Of a stretch of 62,183 nt of DNA, positions 41,318-50,662 are shown in pieces. Position 1 is the stretch's first letter; each line of letters starts with the position of its first letter. The stretch is from the NCBI RefSeq assembly GCF_042686175.1, contig NZ_JBHUOR010000136.1, forward strand, positions 1-62,183, given 5' to 3'. The stretch is from Kurthia populi (GTDB taxonomy: Bacteria; Bacillota; Bacilli; Bacillales_A; Planococcaceae). Under the pieces are notes generated by a model, which saw only the letters and a list, made by a program, of their open reading frames with translations, was not told the origin of the DNA and did no database searches. The position numbers were made by a program, and so were the translations under genes.

Positions 41318-41953
41318 ATGATGATAAATCCAATTTTAACAGTAGCTAATGTACGCTTGATTGAGCAACAAGTAAATAAAATTTTAAACTCGAAATCGTT
41401 ATCAAAAGACCCGGAAATACTAAGTGCAGTAAAAGGTATTGCAGTTGCTGAACTAAAAGAAAAACTCCCTGTAGCGACAGAAGAAATTTTGCGTGCTGTT
41501 ACCCAAATTTCTGATCGTACGGATGCTGAGCTTTTTATTGAGAGCTTAAAAATTTATACGATTCCATTTAAAGCAATTTCTGAAAAAGGACTGCAAAAAC
41601 TATTTCGTAAAGATAAAAAATTAAAATTGCCGAAACTTGAAACAATTGATTGGCACGGTATTAGTTACTTATCTTGGACAGACCAAGGCACACATCGCCA
41701 ATATATTGTCATTGAAAAAGATGGCACATTTATAGCGTTGCGTGGTATATCGCAGCCACAATATTATACGAAAGGCATTTGTGCAATTTGTAATCAGCAT
41801 GGACCAGTTCATTTATTTACGGCAACAGTAAAAGGAAATGAAGATCGGTACACATCTTATAGTAATTATATTTGTGATGACCCTGAAAAATGCAATGCAC
41901 ATGTGACCGATTATAAGGTGCTAGAAGACTTTGTTACGCGTAATTTAGTATAG
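41318..41953 (+). CDS. FusB/FusC-type EF-G-binding protein (fusidic acid resistance family)
   Basis: A 211-residue two-domain protein. The N-terminal half (about 1-95) is helical (LIEQQVNKILNSKSLSKD ... DAELFIESLKIYTIPF). The C-terminal half carries the treble-clef zinc finger of the family: C155 and C158 (GICAICNQHGPVHLF) and C186 and C192 (ICDDPEKCNAHV). FusB proteins bind EF-G on the ribosome and help release it when fusidic acid traps it; chromosomal members may act in ribosome rescue or EF-G turnover. The gene follows a 12-codon leader and hairpin. GGAGG precedes ATGATG, and either ATG may start. Confidence 0.85.
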   Translation: MMINPILTVANVRLIEQQVNKILNSKSLSKDPEILSAVKGIAVAELKEKLPVATEEILRAVTQISDRTDAELFIESLKIYTIPFKAISEKGLQKLFRKDKKLKLPKLETIDWHGISYLSWTDQGTHRQYIVIEKDGTFIALRGISQPQYYTKGICAICNQHGPVHLFTATVKGNEDRYTSYSNYICDDPEKCNAHVTDYKVLEDFVTRNLV

Positions 41954-41979
41954 TCTATAGCAGAAAGTAGGAAGTTTTT

Positions 41980-42267
41980 ATGAAAGAAAATACTACATGG
42001 TTGCATATTCGTGCGATAATTACATTTGTCTCGCTCATCTGCTTAACTCTTTTTATCGCAATGGTTGCGATTTCAAAGGAGCCTGTTGTGATTGATGTCA
42101 GTGCTGCAAAATATATTTTCTTTGGTGCATTATTTTTATTTTTAATTGAATGTATTCGATTTGCACTACGATTTTATTATAATGTGCGCTATAAATGGCT
42201 AATGATACTAGGCGGTATTTTCTTTGCTGCATGGGTCGTTGTGACATTTATTTGGGCAGTTTTATGA
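41980..42267 (+). CDS. Small three-helix membrane protein, unknown
   Basis: A 95-residue protein with three hydrophobic stretches (about 10-30, 42-63 and 70-93). It starts 26 bases after the FusB-type gene, with AGTAGGAAG upstream, so it is probably in the same transcript. No motif recognised. It ends just before repeat copy C. Confidence 0.6.
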   Translation: MKENTTWLHIRAIITFVSLICLTLFIAMVAISKEPVVIDVSAAKYIFFGALFLFLIECIRFALRFYYNVRYKWLMILGGIFFAAWVVVTFIWAVL

Positions 42268-42651
42268 GTCATTAACCTAAGAAGAGGCTTTGACATATGA
42301 GTAACAACAACCGCTCCTTTGAGCATAAGAAAAACCGGAATCGTGCTGTGACGCGGTTCCGCTTTTTTTGTATGCTAGATTTCTAAATTAAATAGACCGT
42401 AATATAAAGGTGAAAATATGAGATAAAAATTACGATTATGAATAATGGGTACAGGGAATATAGTGTTGTCAATATAGACTGTAAGTTTTTAAATAAAAAG
42501 GCTTATTATTAATATATTCCTATATTGAAAAAAGTTATTTAGTACTATAACCTGCTCCTAATTACTTATTCTAATTTACAAACAAATCACATAAAATGAA
42601 TAATATAGGGATGTTTGGATAAGTAATTTTGAGTGGAAAAGGAATGATAGT
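42268..42651. other. Intergenic region containing repeat copy C
   Basis: Copy C of the dispersed repeat occupies 42281-42376. The remaining 275 bases are very AT-rich, with no gene-like frame, and precede a gene with a TTG start. Confidence 0.5.
42281..42376 (+). repeat. Dispersed palindromic repeat, copy C (right end missing)
   Basis: It has the left end GAAGAGGCTTTGACATATG, the GAGCATAAGAAAAACCGGAA core and the hairpin mate GCGGTTCCGCTTTTTTT. It lacks the right arm found in copies A, B and D. Confidence 0.75.
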
Positions 42652-43035
42652 TTGTTTAAAATCGACTTTATTGAAGAAGGTATCTCCATTCGAAAAATTA
42701 TTTTGAAAAACTTAAAAACATGTACAGAAGAAATTTGTTTTGATCATACAATGCTATTGAGTTTTCGTAACTTTCGTTTTATGGAGATTGGAGAGACATA
42801 TTGTTGTAAATTATTTTTATCAGGAAAAGTAACAGCTGATGGAGAAACGTATCGTTTTAATCGTTATGTTTCAATAGGTACACAACATTTTTGTGAAATT
42901 GTTAATTTTAAGGGAGATATCTATTACATAGAAGATTTTCACATGAAGAATCATTGTAAATTTATACGCTTTCATGTTGAACGGAAAGATTTAATTCAAG
43001 TAGGAGAAATTATACACCCTATTTTAAGTGAATAG
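42652..43035 (+). CDS. Small protein, unknown
   Basis: A 127-residue protein starting at TTG, with AAAGGAATG upstream. It has an alternating beta-type pattern (KLFLSGKVTADGETYRFNRYVSI, DIYYIEDFHMKNHCKFIRFHV) and four Cys residues without a metal motif. It is 13 bases upstream of kptA and probably in the same operon. I do not recognise the family. A later ATG (MLLSFRN) would remove a third of the protein. Confidence 0.55.
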   Translation: MFKIDFIEEGISIRKIILKNLKTCTEEICFDHTMLLSFRNFRFMEIGETYCCKLFLSGKVTADGETYRFNRYVSIGTQHFCEIVNFKGDIYYIEDFHMKNHCKFIRFHVERKDLIQVGEIIHPILSE

Positions 43036-43048
43036 TGAGGGAATATAA

Positions 43049-43594
43049 ATGAGTGGAGCTCGTTTTTATGAAAAATTGAGTCGGGAATTATCGCTCGTCC
43101 TTAGACATATGCCAGAAAAATATAACTTAGTTCTAGATGATGGGGGATGGGTGTCACTGGAACAATTAGTAGCAGCATTGCATCAAATGGATAAATGGCG
43201 TTTTGTAACGATTCAAGATATTGAGAATATGATGAAACAGGCCACTAAACAGCGACACGAAATAAAAGATGGACGAATTCGTGCGTATTATGGGCACTCA
43301 TTTAAGGAAAAAATTAGAAAGGAAATTGCTATACCACCGCGTTATTTGTATCATGGCACAACACCAGAGGCAGCGGAACAGATTGTACAACAAGGTCTTA
43401 AGCCTATGTCACGTCAATATGTGCATCTATCAACAAATATTAAAACGGCACGTCTTGTAGCCGAACGTCGTACAGTAACTCCTGTATTATTTCGTATTGA
43501 TACACAGCAAGTGAAGGAGCCATTCTATTTTGGAAATGAAGATATTTGGCTTGTTGACGCTATTATGCCTGAAAATTTGGAAATAATGCTATAG
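43049..43594 (+). CDS. kptA: RNA 2'-phosphotransferase, Tpt1/KptA family
   Basis: A 181-residue protein with the family's order of blocks: LSRELSLVLRHMPEKY, GGWVSLEQL, RIRAYYGHS, YLYHGTTPEAAEQIVQQGLKPM, YVHLS and NEDIWLVDAI. The HGT motif and the Arg-containing RIRAYYGHS block bind NAD and RNA phosphate. In yeast the enzyme transfers a splice-junction 2'-phosphate to NAD. Bacteria have no such tRNA splicing, so its bacterial substrate is unclear; ADP-ribosylation of RNA or repair has been proposed. GTGAGGGA precedes the ATG. It is followed by a LURP-one gene. Confidence 0.92.
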   Translation: MSGARFYEKLSRELSLVLRHMPEKYNLVLDDGGWVSLEQLVAALHQMDKWRFVTIQDIENMMKQATKQRHEIKDGRIRAYYGHSFKEKIRKEIAIPPRYLYHGTTPEAAEQIVQQGLKPMSRQYVHLSTNIKTARLVAERRTVTPVLFRIDTQQVKEPFYFGNEDIWLVDAIMPENLEIML

Positions 43595-43618
43595 TGTAGA
43601 AAAGGAGGCGTTTATATT

Positions 43619-44107
43619 ATGAAACAACTCTATATGAAACAAAAAATATTTAGCTTAAGTGGTAAGTTTTCAGTAACCGATTCCGGACAACAGGACCAAT
43701 ACTTTGTTGAAGGGAGCTTTATGCAAATACCTAAAACATTTACGATTTTGGATAAACAGCGTAATGAAGTAGCGCATATTACGAAAAAAGTATTTAGCTT
43801 TTTACCGAAGTTTTTTGTAGAAGTTGATGGACGTGAAATTTTAACAATTAAAAAAGAACTATCTTTTTTTAAAGGTCGTTATACCATTGAAGATGCTGCA
43901 ATCGAAATGCGCGGTGATTGGTGGGACATGGATTTTTCTGTCTACCACGACGGCCAGTTAATTGGAGATGTGCATAAAAAGTGGTTGAGTTGGGGCGACC
44001 AGTATGAAATAACCATTAACGATGAAGCATTTGAAACGATTTTAATTTCATTAGTTGTTGCGATTGATTGTGTCAAAGCATCTGAAGCAGCAGCTGCAAG
44101 CTCATAG
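43619..44107 (+). CDS. LURP-one-related (LOR/YxjI) family protein
   Basis: A 162-residue tubby-like fold. It starts LYMKQKIFSLSGKFSVTD and continues YFVEGSFMQIPKTFTILD, ITKKVFSFLPKFFVEVDG, FFKGRYTIEDAAIEMRGDWWDMDFSVY and VHKKWLSWGDQYEITI. All are typical of LOR/YxjI. The fold is thought to bind phospholipid, but the role in Bacillus is unknown. GGAGG precedes the ATG. It lies 24 bases after kptA and is probably co-transcribed. Confidence 0.88.
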   Translation: MKQLYMKQKIFSLSGKFSVTDSGQQDQYFVEGSFMQIPKTFTILDKQRNEVAHITKKVFSFLPKFFVEVDGREILTIKKELSFFKGRYTIEDAAIEMRGDWWDMDFSVYHDGQLIGDVHKKWLSWGDQYEITINDEAFETILISLVVAIDCVKASEAAAASS

Positions 44108-44109
44108 TG

Positions 44110-44153
44110 AAAAATAGAAAGTGGGAATCATAAATAATATGATTCCTATTTTT
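44110..44153 (+). terminator. Terminator of the kptA-LOR operon
   Basis: GGAATCAT pairs with ATGATTCC, flanked by AAAATAG and TATTTTTG. Confidence 0.65.
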
Positions 44154-44259
44154 GTGCTCTAAAATGGATTTTTTAATAAAAATTTACAAAAAATGAATAA
44201 AGTATTAAAGAATAAACTTTATACTAGAGTGCAATTGAGTATAAGAGGAGGGTTTTAAT

Positions 44260-47200
44260 GTGAAAAGAACATGGATGTCTAACGTAGTTGTCGCAACATT
44301 ACTTACTACAACAATCGTACCTTATTCACCTATCTACGGAGTGGCAACGGCGTCAGAAGCTAAAATAAATAAAAATTTAATGATTAAACATCAAGCAATT
44401 TCAACTGCGGATGCTAAAAAAGAGTTGTCAATTACAGCTGATTTTAAAGGAGATGTTCCACTTCAAAAAATGACTCTATTATATAAAGCGCAGAAGGGAG
44501 CAGAAGCGTGGAGTGAAAAGCCGATGCAATTAAAGGAGGGGCAGTATCATACAAGTCTAGCCCCATATGAATTGCAGGAAAATTTTACATATATGATTTC
44601 AGCAACAGATGGTGAAATCATAGAGGAAACGGTACCACAAGATGTTACGGTGGAATTACCCAAATACGAATCAAAACACTTACCACCGCTATTATTGACA
44701 GAAGTTGTACCTGACTCAACAAATGTAGACGGTTCAGATGGTTATGAATTTATTGAGGTGTACAATAATTCAAACCAAACAATTGATTTAAAAGATTATA
44801 AAATTCATTATCGTTATCCAACAAAGGGGCCAAAAGCTGATTTATTTTGGGGAGATGAGAATGAAAATCGTAATTTACCATTAGCTCCAGGTGAAACGAT
44901 GATTTACTGGATTATGAATGGGAAAAATAATCATAAAAAACTTGCGGACTTTAACAAAAATTATGACTCTAATGTGGATGAGAATCATTTAGTGCGCGTG
45001 TATCATTCTGGCATGACGAATTCAGAATACCGTCAATTGACAATCTCTACAAATGCAAATGAAGATATTGTTATTGCATCTTATAATGAAAAATTAACAA
45101 ACAATACACAAGATCCAACTGAGATAAATGATGTTGCGAAGGATATGGGAATTCAGTATCAATATCCAGAAGAAGGTTTGGTTATGCGTAAGCATAGCGC
45201 AAAGACAGTGAAAGGAAATCCAGGTAAAGTAAGTGATTTTCAAGTTCCGACTGAAAAAGTCGATTTATCAGGAGATACTAAAGCACCTGTTGTAAAAGAT
45301 ATATCAGGATTGACGGAAGTAACAGATCAGAAGGATATTCAGCTAAAATTTGATATACAAGATGAGCGACAACTACGCTCGGCACGTTTATACTATCGGA
45401 TGAATGATGGTAACTATCATTCTGTAAATTTAAAACGAGGTGCAGATGGTTATTTTAGTCATACAATTTATGCAGTTGATTTAATTCAAAAAGAAAAAGT
45501 AGAATACTATATTGCTGCAACAGATGGGTTTAATCCAATACAAACTTCTACACGTACAATTATAAATCAATTACCAAAAGAAAAAGAAGGGCTATCATTA
45601 AATGTTGAAAATCAATCGCTCCTATCAAAGGAAGTACTATTAAAAGCATTTCATTCAAAAGACAATGAACCAACGACGCTATCATTTGACGGACAAGATG
45701 TAACAACTAAAGTAGAACGAGTATTGACGAATCAAGCTTATTTTGCGTTAGATGTCAATCAAACAAATTTATACTTTAAAAATGCAGTGACAATTGGTAG
45801 AGAAGTATTACGTATTTATGATGATACTATCAATGAATACGCAACGATTACTGTACCAGTGGATCCCTCATATTTTAATCTTGGAGAGACCACAACCATT
45901 TCAATTCATGCGGGGGACAAGGTATCGCCATTTGGCGAAGCAGGTGAAAATCGAGATGATTATACAGTTAAAAATATTCGTTTAGTTATGCCCGATGGTG
46001 AGATTTTACGTGATGAGAAGTATACAGATCCAAAAAGAGAAATAAAAGTAGGAGATAGTTCAGGGATGGAACCAGATGTTGATTTCAACTTTACTATTCC
46101 AAAAAGTCAATTTAGTGGGAAAGCTTACCGTTTAGATACGACAGCAGTAAAAGATGGAGAACATGTATTCGAAGCAAAAAATAATAAAGACAATGAAAAA
46201 GCCACTGTGCTTGTAGATAATACATCGCCTATCATTACAACTTCGTTAAATGAAGGTGAACTATATAAGGGGCTTATCACGATTGATGCAGAAATAGAAG
46301 ATGCTAATATTGGTACAGAAGTTCCTGAAGCTACATTAGATGGAGAAAAAATTACGCTTCCATACGATACATCTTCTGCAAAATTAAAGAGTGGAGAGCA
46401 TCAATTAATTATTAAAGCGACAGATGCTGTAGGAAATGTTGCTACTAAGAAAATCAATTTTAACACAGTAGAAGAACACCCATTTTCACCTGAAAATTTA
46501 TCACATGAATTACGAGGAAAATCCGCAAAATTAAGTGTAGAGGTAGCAGATCCAACAAAAGATAGATTACGAGTAGATTTTAAGCGAGGCTATGTATATA
46601 AACCAACGGACGAAGGAGTAGAGGCGTTTGAACATAATGCAGATAAGGAACCGCCTGAGACAATCACTACAGCACAGGAAAAAACAATTGAAAATGTAGA
46701 GACCCTTGCGAAAGCGGATGGACAATATATAACAACGAAAAGCACAGAAAAGTATCCATATCATCGGTTTAGTGTAAATTTGGATAGAAACATTACTGCA
46801 GAAGATTCAATTGATATTCACTGGGAAGGGAAATCACTTCTGGGACGAAAAGTATCAATCTATGTATGGAATTATGAAACATCAAAATGGGAAATAAAAC
46901 AATGGAAGATTGCTAATGACGAGAAAAATTTTCCTCTTAATGCAACTGTAAAAGGGAACGAATATATTCGAAATCATCAACTTGAAGTAATGGTACAGGA
47001 TGAAATCGCATCAACGAATCAATTTGATTATTCCTTTGTGTGGATGAGTGATACACAGTATTATTCTCAAAGCTATCCACAAATTTTTGATACGATGACG
47101 AAATGGATTGTGAATAATCGTCAAGCCATGAATATACGTTATGTGTTTCACACAGGTGATTTAGTTGATAAATCTTATGAACCTTATCAATGGTTAAATG

Positions 47201-48120
47201 CAGATAAATTTATGAACACGTTAGATGATGCTGATATGCCATATGGTGTATTAGCAGGGAATCATGATGTAAATCATAAAGATGAGGATTATAGTGAATA
47301 TAGTCGATTTTTCGGTGCTGCTCGATTTGAAGATAATGCGTCTTACGGTGAATCCTACAAAGATAATCGAGGGCATTATGATTTAATTAGCGAAAAGGGA
47401 CAGGATTTTATCATGCTGTATATGGGATGGGGCATCACACAGGAAGATATCGCTTGGATGAATAAAATACTCGCAAAATATCCAGAGCGTAAGGCAATTT
47501 TAAACTTCCACGAATACTTACTTGTATCTGGACAGCGTAGTCCTATTGGAAATGATATTTTTGAAGAGGTTGTTAAACCAAATAAAAATGTACTAGCTGT
47601 ATTATCAGGACATTATCATGATGCAGAAACGTTAACAGATGTCATAGACGATGATGGAGATGGAAAACCCGATAGACGGGTGCATCAAATGCTTGCAGAT
47701 TATCAAGGTGGTCCAGAAGGTGGACAAGGATATATGCGCCTTATGCAGATGAATCCTATTAATAATCAAATTCAAATGAAAACATACTCACCTTATTTAG
47801 ATAAATATAATTTCTATGACCCAACAGAATATCCAGCAAAAGATGAATTTGTGATAGATGCAGACATTGCACCGAAAGAAAAAGAAGTATCAACAGATGC
47901 AATATCTGTAGAAGTGTATACGAATGACTCAATTGGGCATGTAGATGATGTTAAAAGTGGTGAAACAGCAAATGTTTTATGGGATAAGTTAGAAATGAAG
48001 TCTACTTACAGTTGGTATGCGGTTGTACGGGATGAATTTGAAGGCACAACACGCTCCCCATTATGGACATTTACAACACCTAAAGATAATGGCAAACATA
48101 ATGGAAATAAGAAGAAATAA
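44260..48120 (+). CDS. Large secreted calcineurin-like phosphoesterase with lamin-tail and Ig-like domains
   Basis: A 1286-residue exported protein. The signal peptide is about 1-31. A lamin-tail domain lies near 145-290 (LLLTEVVPD, DGYEFIEVYNN, DLKDYKIHYRYP), followed by Ig-like/FN3-like beta modules up to about 910. The calcineurin-type phosphoesterase domain starts near 920. Its metal ligands are visible in order: SDTQ (about 930), HTGDLVD (about 966), AGNHD (about 1000), NFHEYL (about 1083) and GHYHD (about 1117). A DDDGDGKPD calcium-like loop follows near 1130. Family members hydrolyse phosphodiesters or nucleotides outside the cell; the substrate is unknown. The start is GTG 7 bases after AGGAGGG. 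An ATG-TGA overlaps it. Confidence 0.88.
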   Translation: MKRTWMSNVVVATLLTTTIVPYSPIYGVATASEAKINKNLMIKHQAISTADAKKELSITADFKGDVPLQKMTLLYKAQKGAEAWSEKPMQLKEGQYHTSLAPYELQENFTYMISATDGEIIEETVPQDVTVELPKYESKHLPPLLLTEVVPDSTNVDGSDGYEFIEVYNNSNQTIDLKDYKIHYRYPTKGPKADLFWGDENENRNLPLAPGETMIYWIMNGKNNHKKLADFNKNYDSNVDENHLVRVYHSGMTNSEYRQLTISTNANEDIVIASYNEKLTNNTQDPTEINDVAKDMGIQYQYPEEGLVMRKHSAKTVKGNPGKVSDFQVPTEKVDLSGDTKAPVVKDISGLTEVTDQKDIQLKFDIQDERQLRSARLYYRMNDGNYHSVNLKRGADGYFSHTIYAVDLIQKEKVEYYIAATDGFNPIQTSTRTIINQLPKEKEGLSLNVENQSLLSKEVLLKAFHSKDNEPTTLSFDGQDVTTKVERVLTNQAYFALDVNQTNLYFKNAVTIGREVLRIYDDTINEYATITVPVDPSYFNLGETTTISIHAGDKVSPFGEAGENRDDYTVKNIRLVMPDGEILRDEKYTDPKREIKVGDSSGMEPDVDFNFTIPKSQFSGKAYRLDTTAVKDGEHVFEAKNNKDNEKATVLVDNTSPIITTSLNEGELYKGLITIDAEIEDANIGTEVPEATLDGEKITLPYDTSSAKLKSGEHQLIIKATDAVGNVATKKINFNTVEEHPFSPENLSHELRGKSAKLSVEVADPTKDRLRVDFKRGYVYKPTDEGVEAFEHNADKEPPETITTAQEKTIENVETLAKADGQYITTKSTEKYPYHRFSVNLDRNITAEDSIDIHWEGKSLLGRKVSIYVWNYETSKWEIKQWKIANDEKNFPLNATVKGNEYIRNHQLEVMVQDEIASTNQFDYSFVWMSDTQYYSQSYPQIFDTMTKWIVNNRQAMNIRYVFHTGDLVDKSYEPYQWLNADKFMNTLDDADMPYGVLAGNHDVNHKDEDYSEYSRFFGAARFEDNASYGESYKDNRGHYDLISEKGQDFIMLYMGWGITQEDIAWMNKILAKYPERKAILNFHEYLLVSGQRSPIGNDIFEEVVKPNKNVLAVLSGHYHDAETLTDVIDDDGDGKPDRRVHQMLADYQGGPEGGQGYMRLMQMNPINNQIQMKTYSPYLDKYNFYDPTEYPAKDEFVIDADIAPKEKEVSTDAISVEVYTNDSIGHVDDVKSGETANVLWDKLEMKSTYSWYAVVRDEFEGTTRSPLWTFTTPKDNGKHNGNKKK

Positions 48121-48160
48121 AAAAGGAGGTTTCTCGCTTCAAGCGAGGCCTCCTTTTTTT
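48119..48160. terminator. Bidirectional terminator
   Basis: A long stem: AAAGGAGG and CTCGCTT pair with AAGCGAG and CCTCCTTT. It is shared with the convergent GNAT gene. Confidence 0.9.
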
Positions 48161-48662
48161 AGACAAATTTATACATCAAAATATCATCAATATACTGATC
48201 ATCGTCAATTTTGAACTCTTTTACTTTACGACCTTCTACGACAAAGCCAGCTTTTTTATACAGTTCAATAGCTGGTTCATTGATTGAAAATACACTAAGT
48301 GAAACTTTTTCAATTAATGGATTTTCTCTTGCCCATTTGAGTAATTGCTTTAATAGTTTTGAACCGATTCCTTGTTGGCGATAGTCTTCATCAACCATCA
48401 TAAAAAAGGTGCCGGTATGTTGGAGTAGTACGCGGCGTGGTGATTGGAAATACAACCAGCCGACCACTTTTTCATTTTCTTCTGCGACAAAAATAACTTC
48501 TCGTTCATTTGTTTGTTTATCTTCAATCCACAAAATTTGTTGCTCAAGTGAACGATTAAATTCCTCTAATCGTGTGACAAAATAATATGGCTCTTCTAAT
48601 ATTTTTCGGTGTAGCGCGAGCATTTCAGGTGCATCGCCTACCGTAGCTAAACGAATAGTCAT
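48159..48662 (-). CDS. GNAT N-acetyltransferase
   Basis: A 167-residue GNAT-fold protein. Motif A is present as MMVDEDYRQQGIGSKLLKQLLKWA (RQQGIG binds acetyl-CoA pyrophosphate). Motif B is LSVFSINEPAIELYKKAGFVVEGRK, as in the RimI/PhnO-like group. The acceptor is unknown. I choose the ATG at 48662 because a run of five G lies 9 bases upstream; the longer frame from 48689 has no ribosome binding site. It is a single gene. Confidence 0.85.
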   Translation of the reverse strand: MTIRLATVGDAPEMLALHRKILEEPYYFVTRLEEFNRSLEQQILWIEDKQTNEREVIFVAEENEKVVGWLYFQSPRRVLLQHTGTFFMMVDEDYRQQGIGSKLLKQLLKWARENPLIEKVSLSVFSINEPAIELYKKAGFVVEGRKVKEFKIDDDQYIDDILMYKFV

Positions 48663-48768
48663 TCTAAACAACCCCCTTATTGGCTTCATTATACAGAGAA
48701 ATACATCGAATAACTAATAGAATATTCGGGTAAATAATAGCATACCGGCTTAAAAGGAGAGGATATTT

Positions 48769-50265
48769 GTGAATACTTCGGAACTTTTAGCACGAAATGC
48801 GAGAAAATTTGCGACGCGAGAAGCGATTGTCTGCGAGGAGCATCGCCTCACGTATGCCGAATTAAACGGCTATGTAGAAAATTTAGCACATAGTTTACAT
48901 GAATTAGAAATCGGCTATCGTGATCCTGTTGTCCTGTTAATGCCAAATTCAATTGAATTTGCGATAAGTTATTTTGCGATTCAACGCGTTGGAGGTATTG
49001 TCATACCAGTCAGTGCCCATTCAACGAAATATGAAATCGAGCATATTTTGGCGCATAGTAAAGCAAAAGCTCTTATCGTTCATGATGTACTATACCCAAT
49101 TGTGGGAGAGATTAATAATGTCATTTGTTTAAAAACAGGAGATGAGGCAGGAAATTTTTTGAGTATGCGTTATTTAATGTCTCATCATAAAGAAAAAACA
49201 CCGTTTGAACTATCGCTAAAAGAAGATGATTTAGCAGCAATTATGTACACATCTGGTACAACAAGTGAACCAAAGGGTGTGCTTTTTAACTATCGTAATA
49301 TTTTATCTGTTGCTAATATGGCAGTAATTGAATTTGAGTTAAAGCCTGAGAGTAAGGTACTTGTTTTATTATCAATGAGTCACTCGGCACCGCTGCATAT
49401 GTTTTTCCTTGGTGCAATACTAGTTGGTGCTACGGTTGTAACAGCACTAGAGTATTCAAATGATTCGATGCTTGAAATCATTCAGCATGAGCGGACAACT
49501 CATTTCTTTGGGACACCGCTGACCTATCATGTCTTAGCTCGTTCTGAGCAGCTACGCTATACAGATATTTCGACGATGATTTGGTGGGCGTATGGCGGAG
49601 CACCGATGTCAAAAGCAGAAGTGGAGCTCGTTTCAGAGGCACTTGGCACACAACGGTTAGTTTGTGTATATGGTTTGACAGAAACAGGACCTAGTGGTTC
49701 CATTCTATTACCTGAAGAGCATGATAAAGGAGCTGGAAGTATTGGGAAGCGGGCGATGTTTGGTACAGAAATGCGCATTGTAAATAATCTTGGGGAAGAA
49801 GCGGCTACGGATGAGATTGGTGAAATTTGGGTTGCTGGTGAAGGTGTGATGCAAGGGTATATTGATAATCCATTAGAGACACAAGCAGTATTGCAACAAG
49901 GGTGGGTGCGTACGGGTGACCTAGCGAAGCGCGATGAGAATGGTTTTATATGGCTCGTTGATCGTACGAAAGACATTATTATTACAGGTGGACAAATTGT
50001 TTATCCTCGCGAAACGGAGGAATTATTAAATCGTATTGATGGTGTTCATGAAACAGCTGTCATAGGTGTGCCACATCCTGAATTTGGTGAGATTGTGAAA
50101 GCTTATTATGTAAGTGATGAAGGCATTGACGGCGAAACATTAGGAAATTTTGCGAATGAATTTTTAGCAACCTATAAAGTGCCTCGCCGTTACGAGCGCA
50201 TTGATATTTTACCGCGCAATGCATCTGGTAAAATTTTAAAGCAAGTACTGCGTGAACGACAATAG
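48769..50265 (+). CDS. Acyl-CoA synthetase (AMP-forming), class I adenylate-forming family
   Basis: A 498-residue enzyme. The P-loop-like A3 motif is IMYTSGTTSEPKGVLF; A5 is VYGLTETGPSG; A7/A8 are GWVRTGDLAKRDENGF and DRTKDIIITGGQIVYPRE; A10 is NASGKILKQ, with its catalytic Lys near residue 490. It activates a carboxylate to an acyl adenylate, then to acyl-CoA. The chain length preferred cannot be told. The start is a GTG following AAAAGGAGAGG. A small membrane-protein gene follows 15 bases later. Confidence 0.9.
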   Translation: MNTSELLARNARKFATREAIVCEEHRLTYAELNGYVENLAHSLHELEIGYRDPVVLLMPNSIEFAISYFAIQRVGGIVIPVSAHSTKYEIEHILAHSKAKALIVHDVLYPIVGEINNVICLKTGDEAGNFLSMRYLMSHHKEKTPFELSLKEDDLAAIMYTSGTTSEPKGVLFNYRNILSVANMAVIEFELKPESKVLVLLSMSHSAPLHMFFLGAILVGATVVTALEYSNDSMLEIIQHERTTHFFGTPLTYHVLARSEQLRYTDISTMIWWAYGGAPMSKAEVELVSEALGTQRLVCVYGLTETGPSGSILLPEEHDKGAGSIGKRAMFGTEMRIVNNLGEEAATDEIGEIWVAGEGVMQGYIDNPLETQAVLQQGWVRTGDLAKRDENGFIWLVDRTKDIIITGGQIVYPRETEELLNRIDGVHETAVIGVPHPEFGEIVKAYYVSDEGIDGETLGNFANEFLATYKVPRRYERIDILPRNASGKILKQVLRERQ

Positions 50266-50280
50266 AAAGAAGGTTTTGCA

Positions 50281-50478
50281 ATGAAAGGATGGCTTGCTTC
50301 GATTTTGATGTATGCTTTAATTTGTGTTATAGGGCTAGCACTACTAATAATTCAAGGATATTCAATATGGTCTTGGAAGTTTTTTGTTGTACAACTATAC
50401 GCCATCCCTATGTCACTTCTTGTATTAGGCTTCAATTATTGGCAATATAAAAAAGCGCCTAATAAACAAGCACTGTAA
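50281..50478 (+). CDS. Small two-helix membrane protein
   Basis: A 65-residue protein with two hydrophobic helices (about 5-27 and 32-54) and a basic tail (YKKAPNKQAL). AAAGAAGG precedes the ATG. It is probably co-transcribed with the acyl-CoA synthetase. Function unknown. Confidence 0.6.
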   Translation: MKGWLASILMYALICVIGLALLIIQGYSIWSWKFFVVQLYAIPMSLLVLGFNYWQYKKAPNKQAL

Positions 50479-50519
50479 TAAAAAGCATGTTTTTACTAGA
50501 ATATCTTAAAAAATTGAGA

Positions 50520-50556
50520 CACTTTCAAGGAGATAAATGCTTTGAAAGTGTTTTTT
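50520..50556 (+). terminator. Hairpin terminator
   Basis: CACTTTCAA pairs with TTGAAAGTG, followed by six T. Confidence 0.8.
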
Positions 50557-50662
50557 AATAGGAATAGAAAGTATTTGGCTTAAAAAGCATGAACATTAAT
50601 AAAGAAACCACCTTTCTCCAGTTGTATACCGGAAAAAGATGGTTGAGTAAACATATGCAAGT

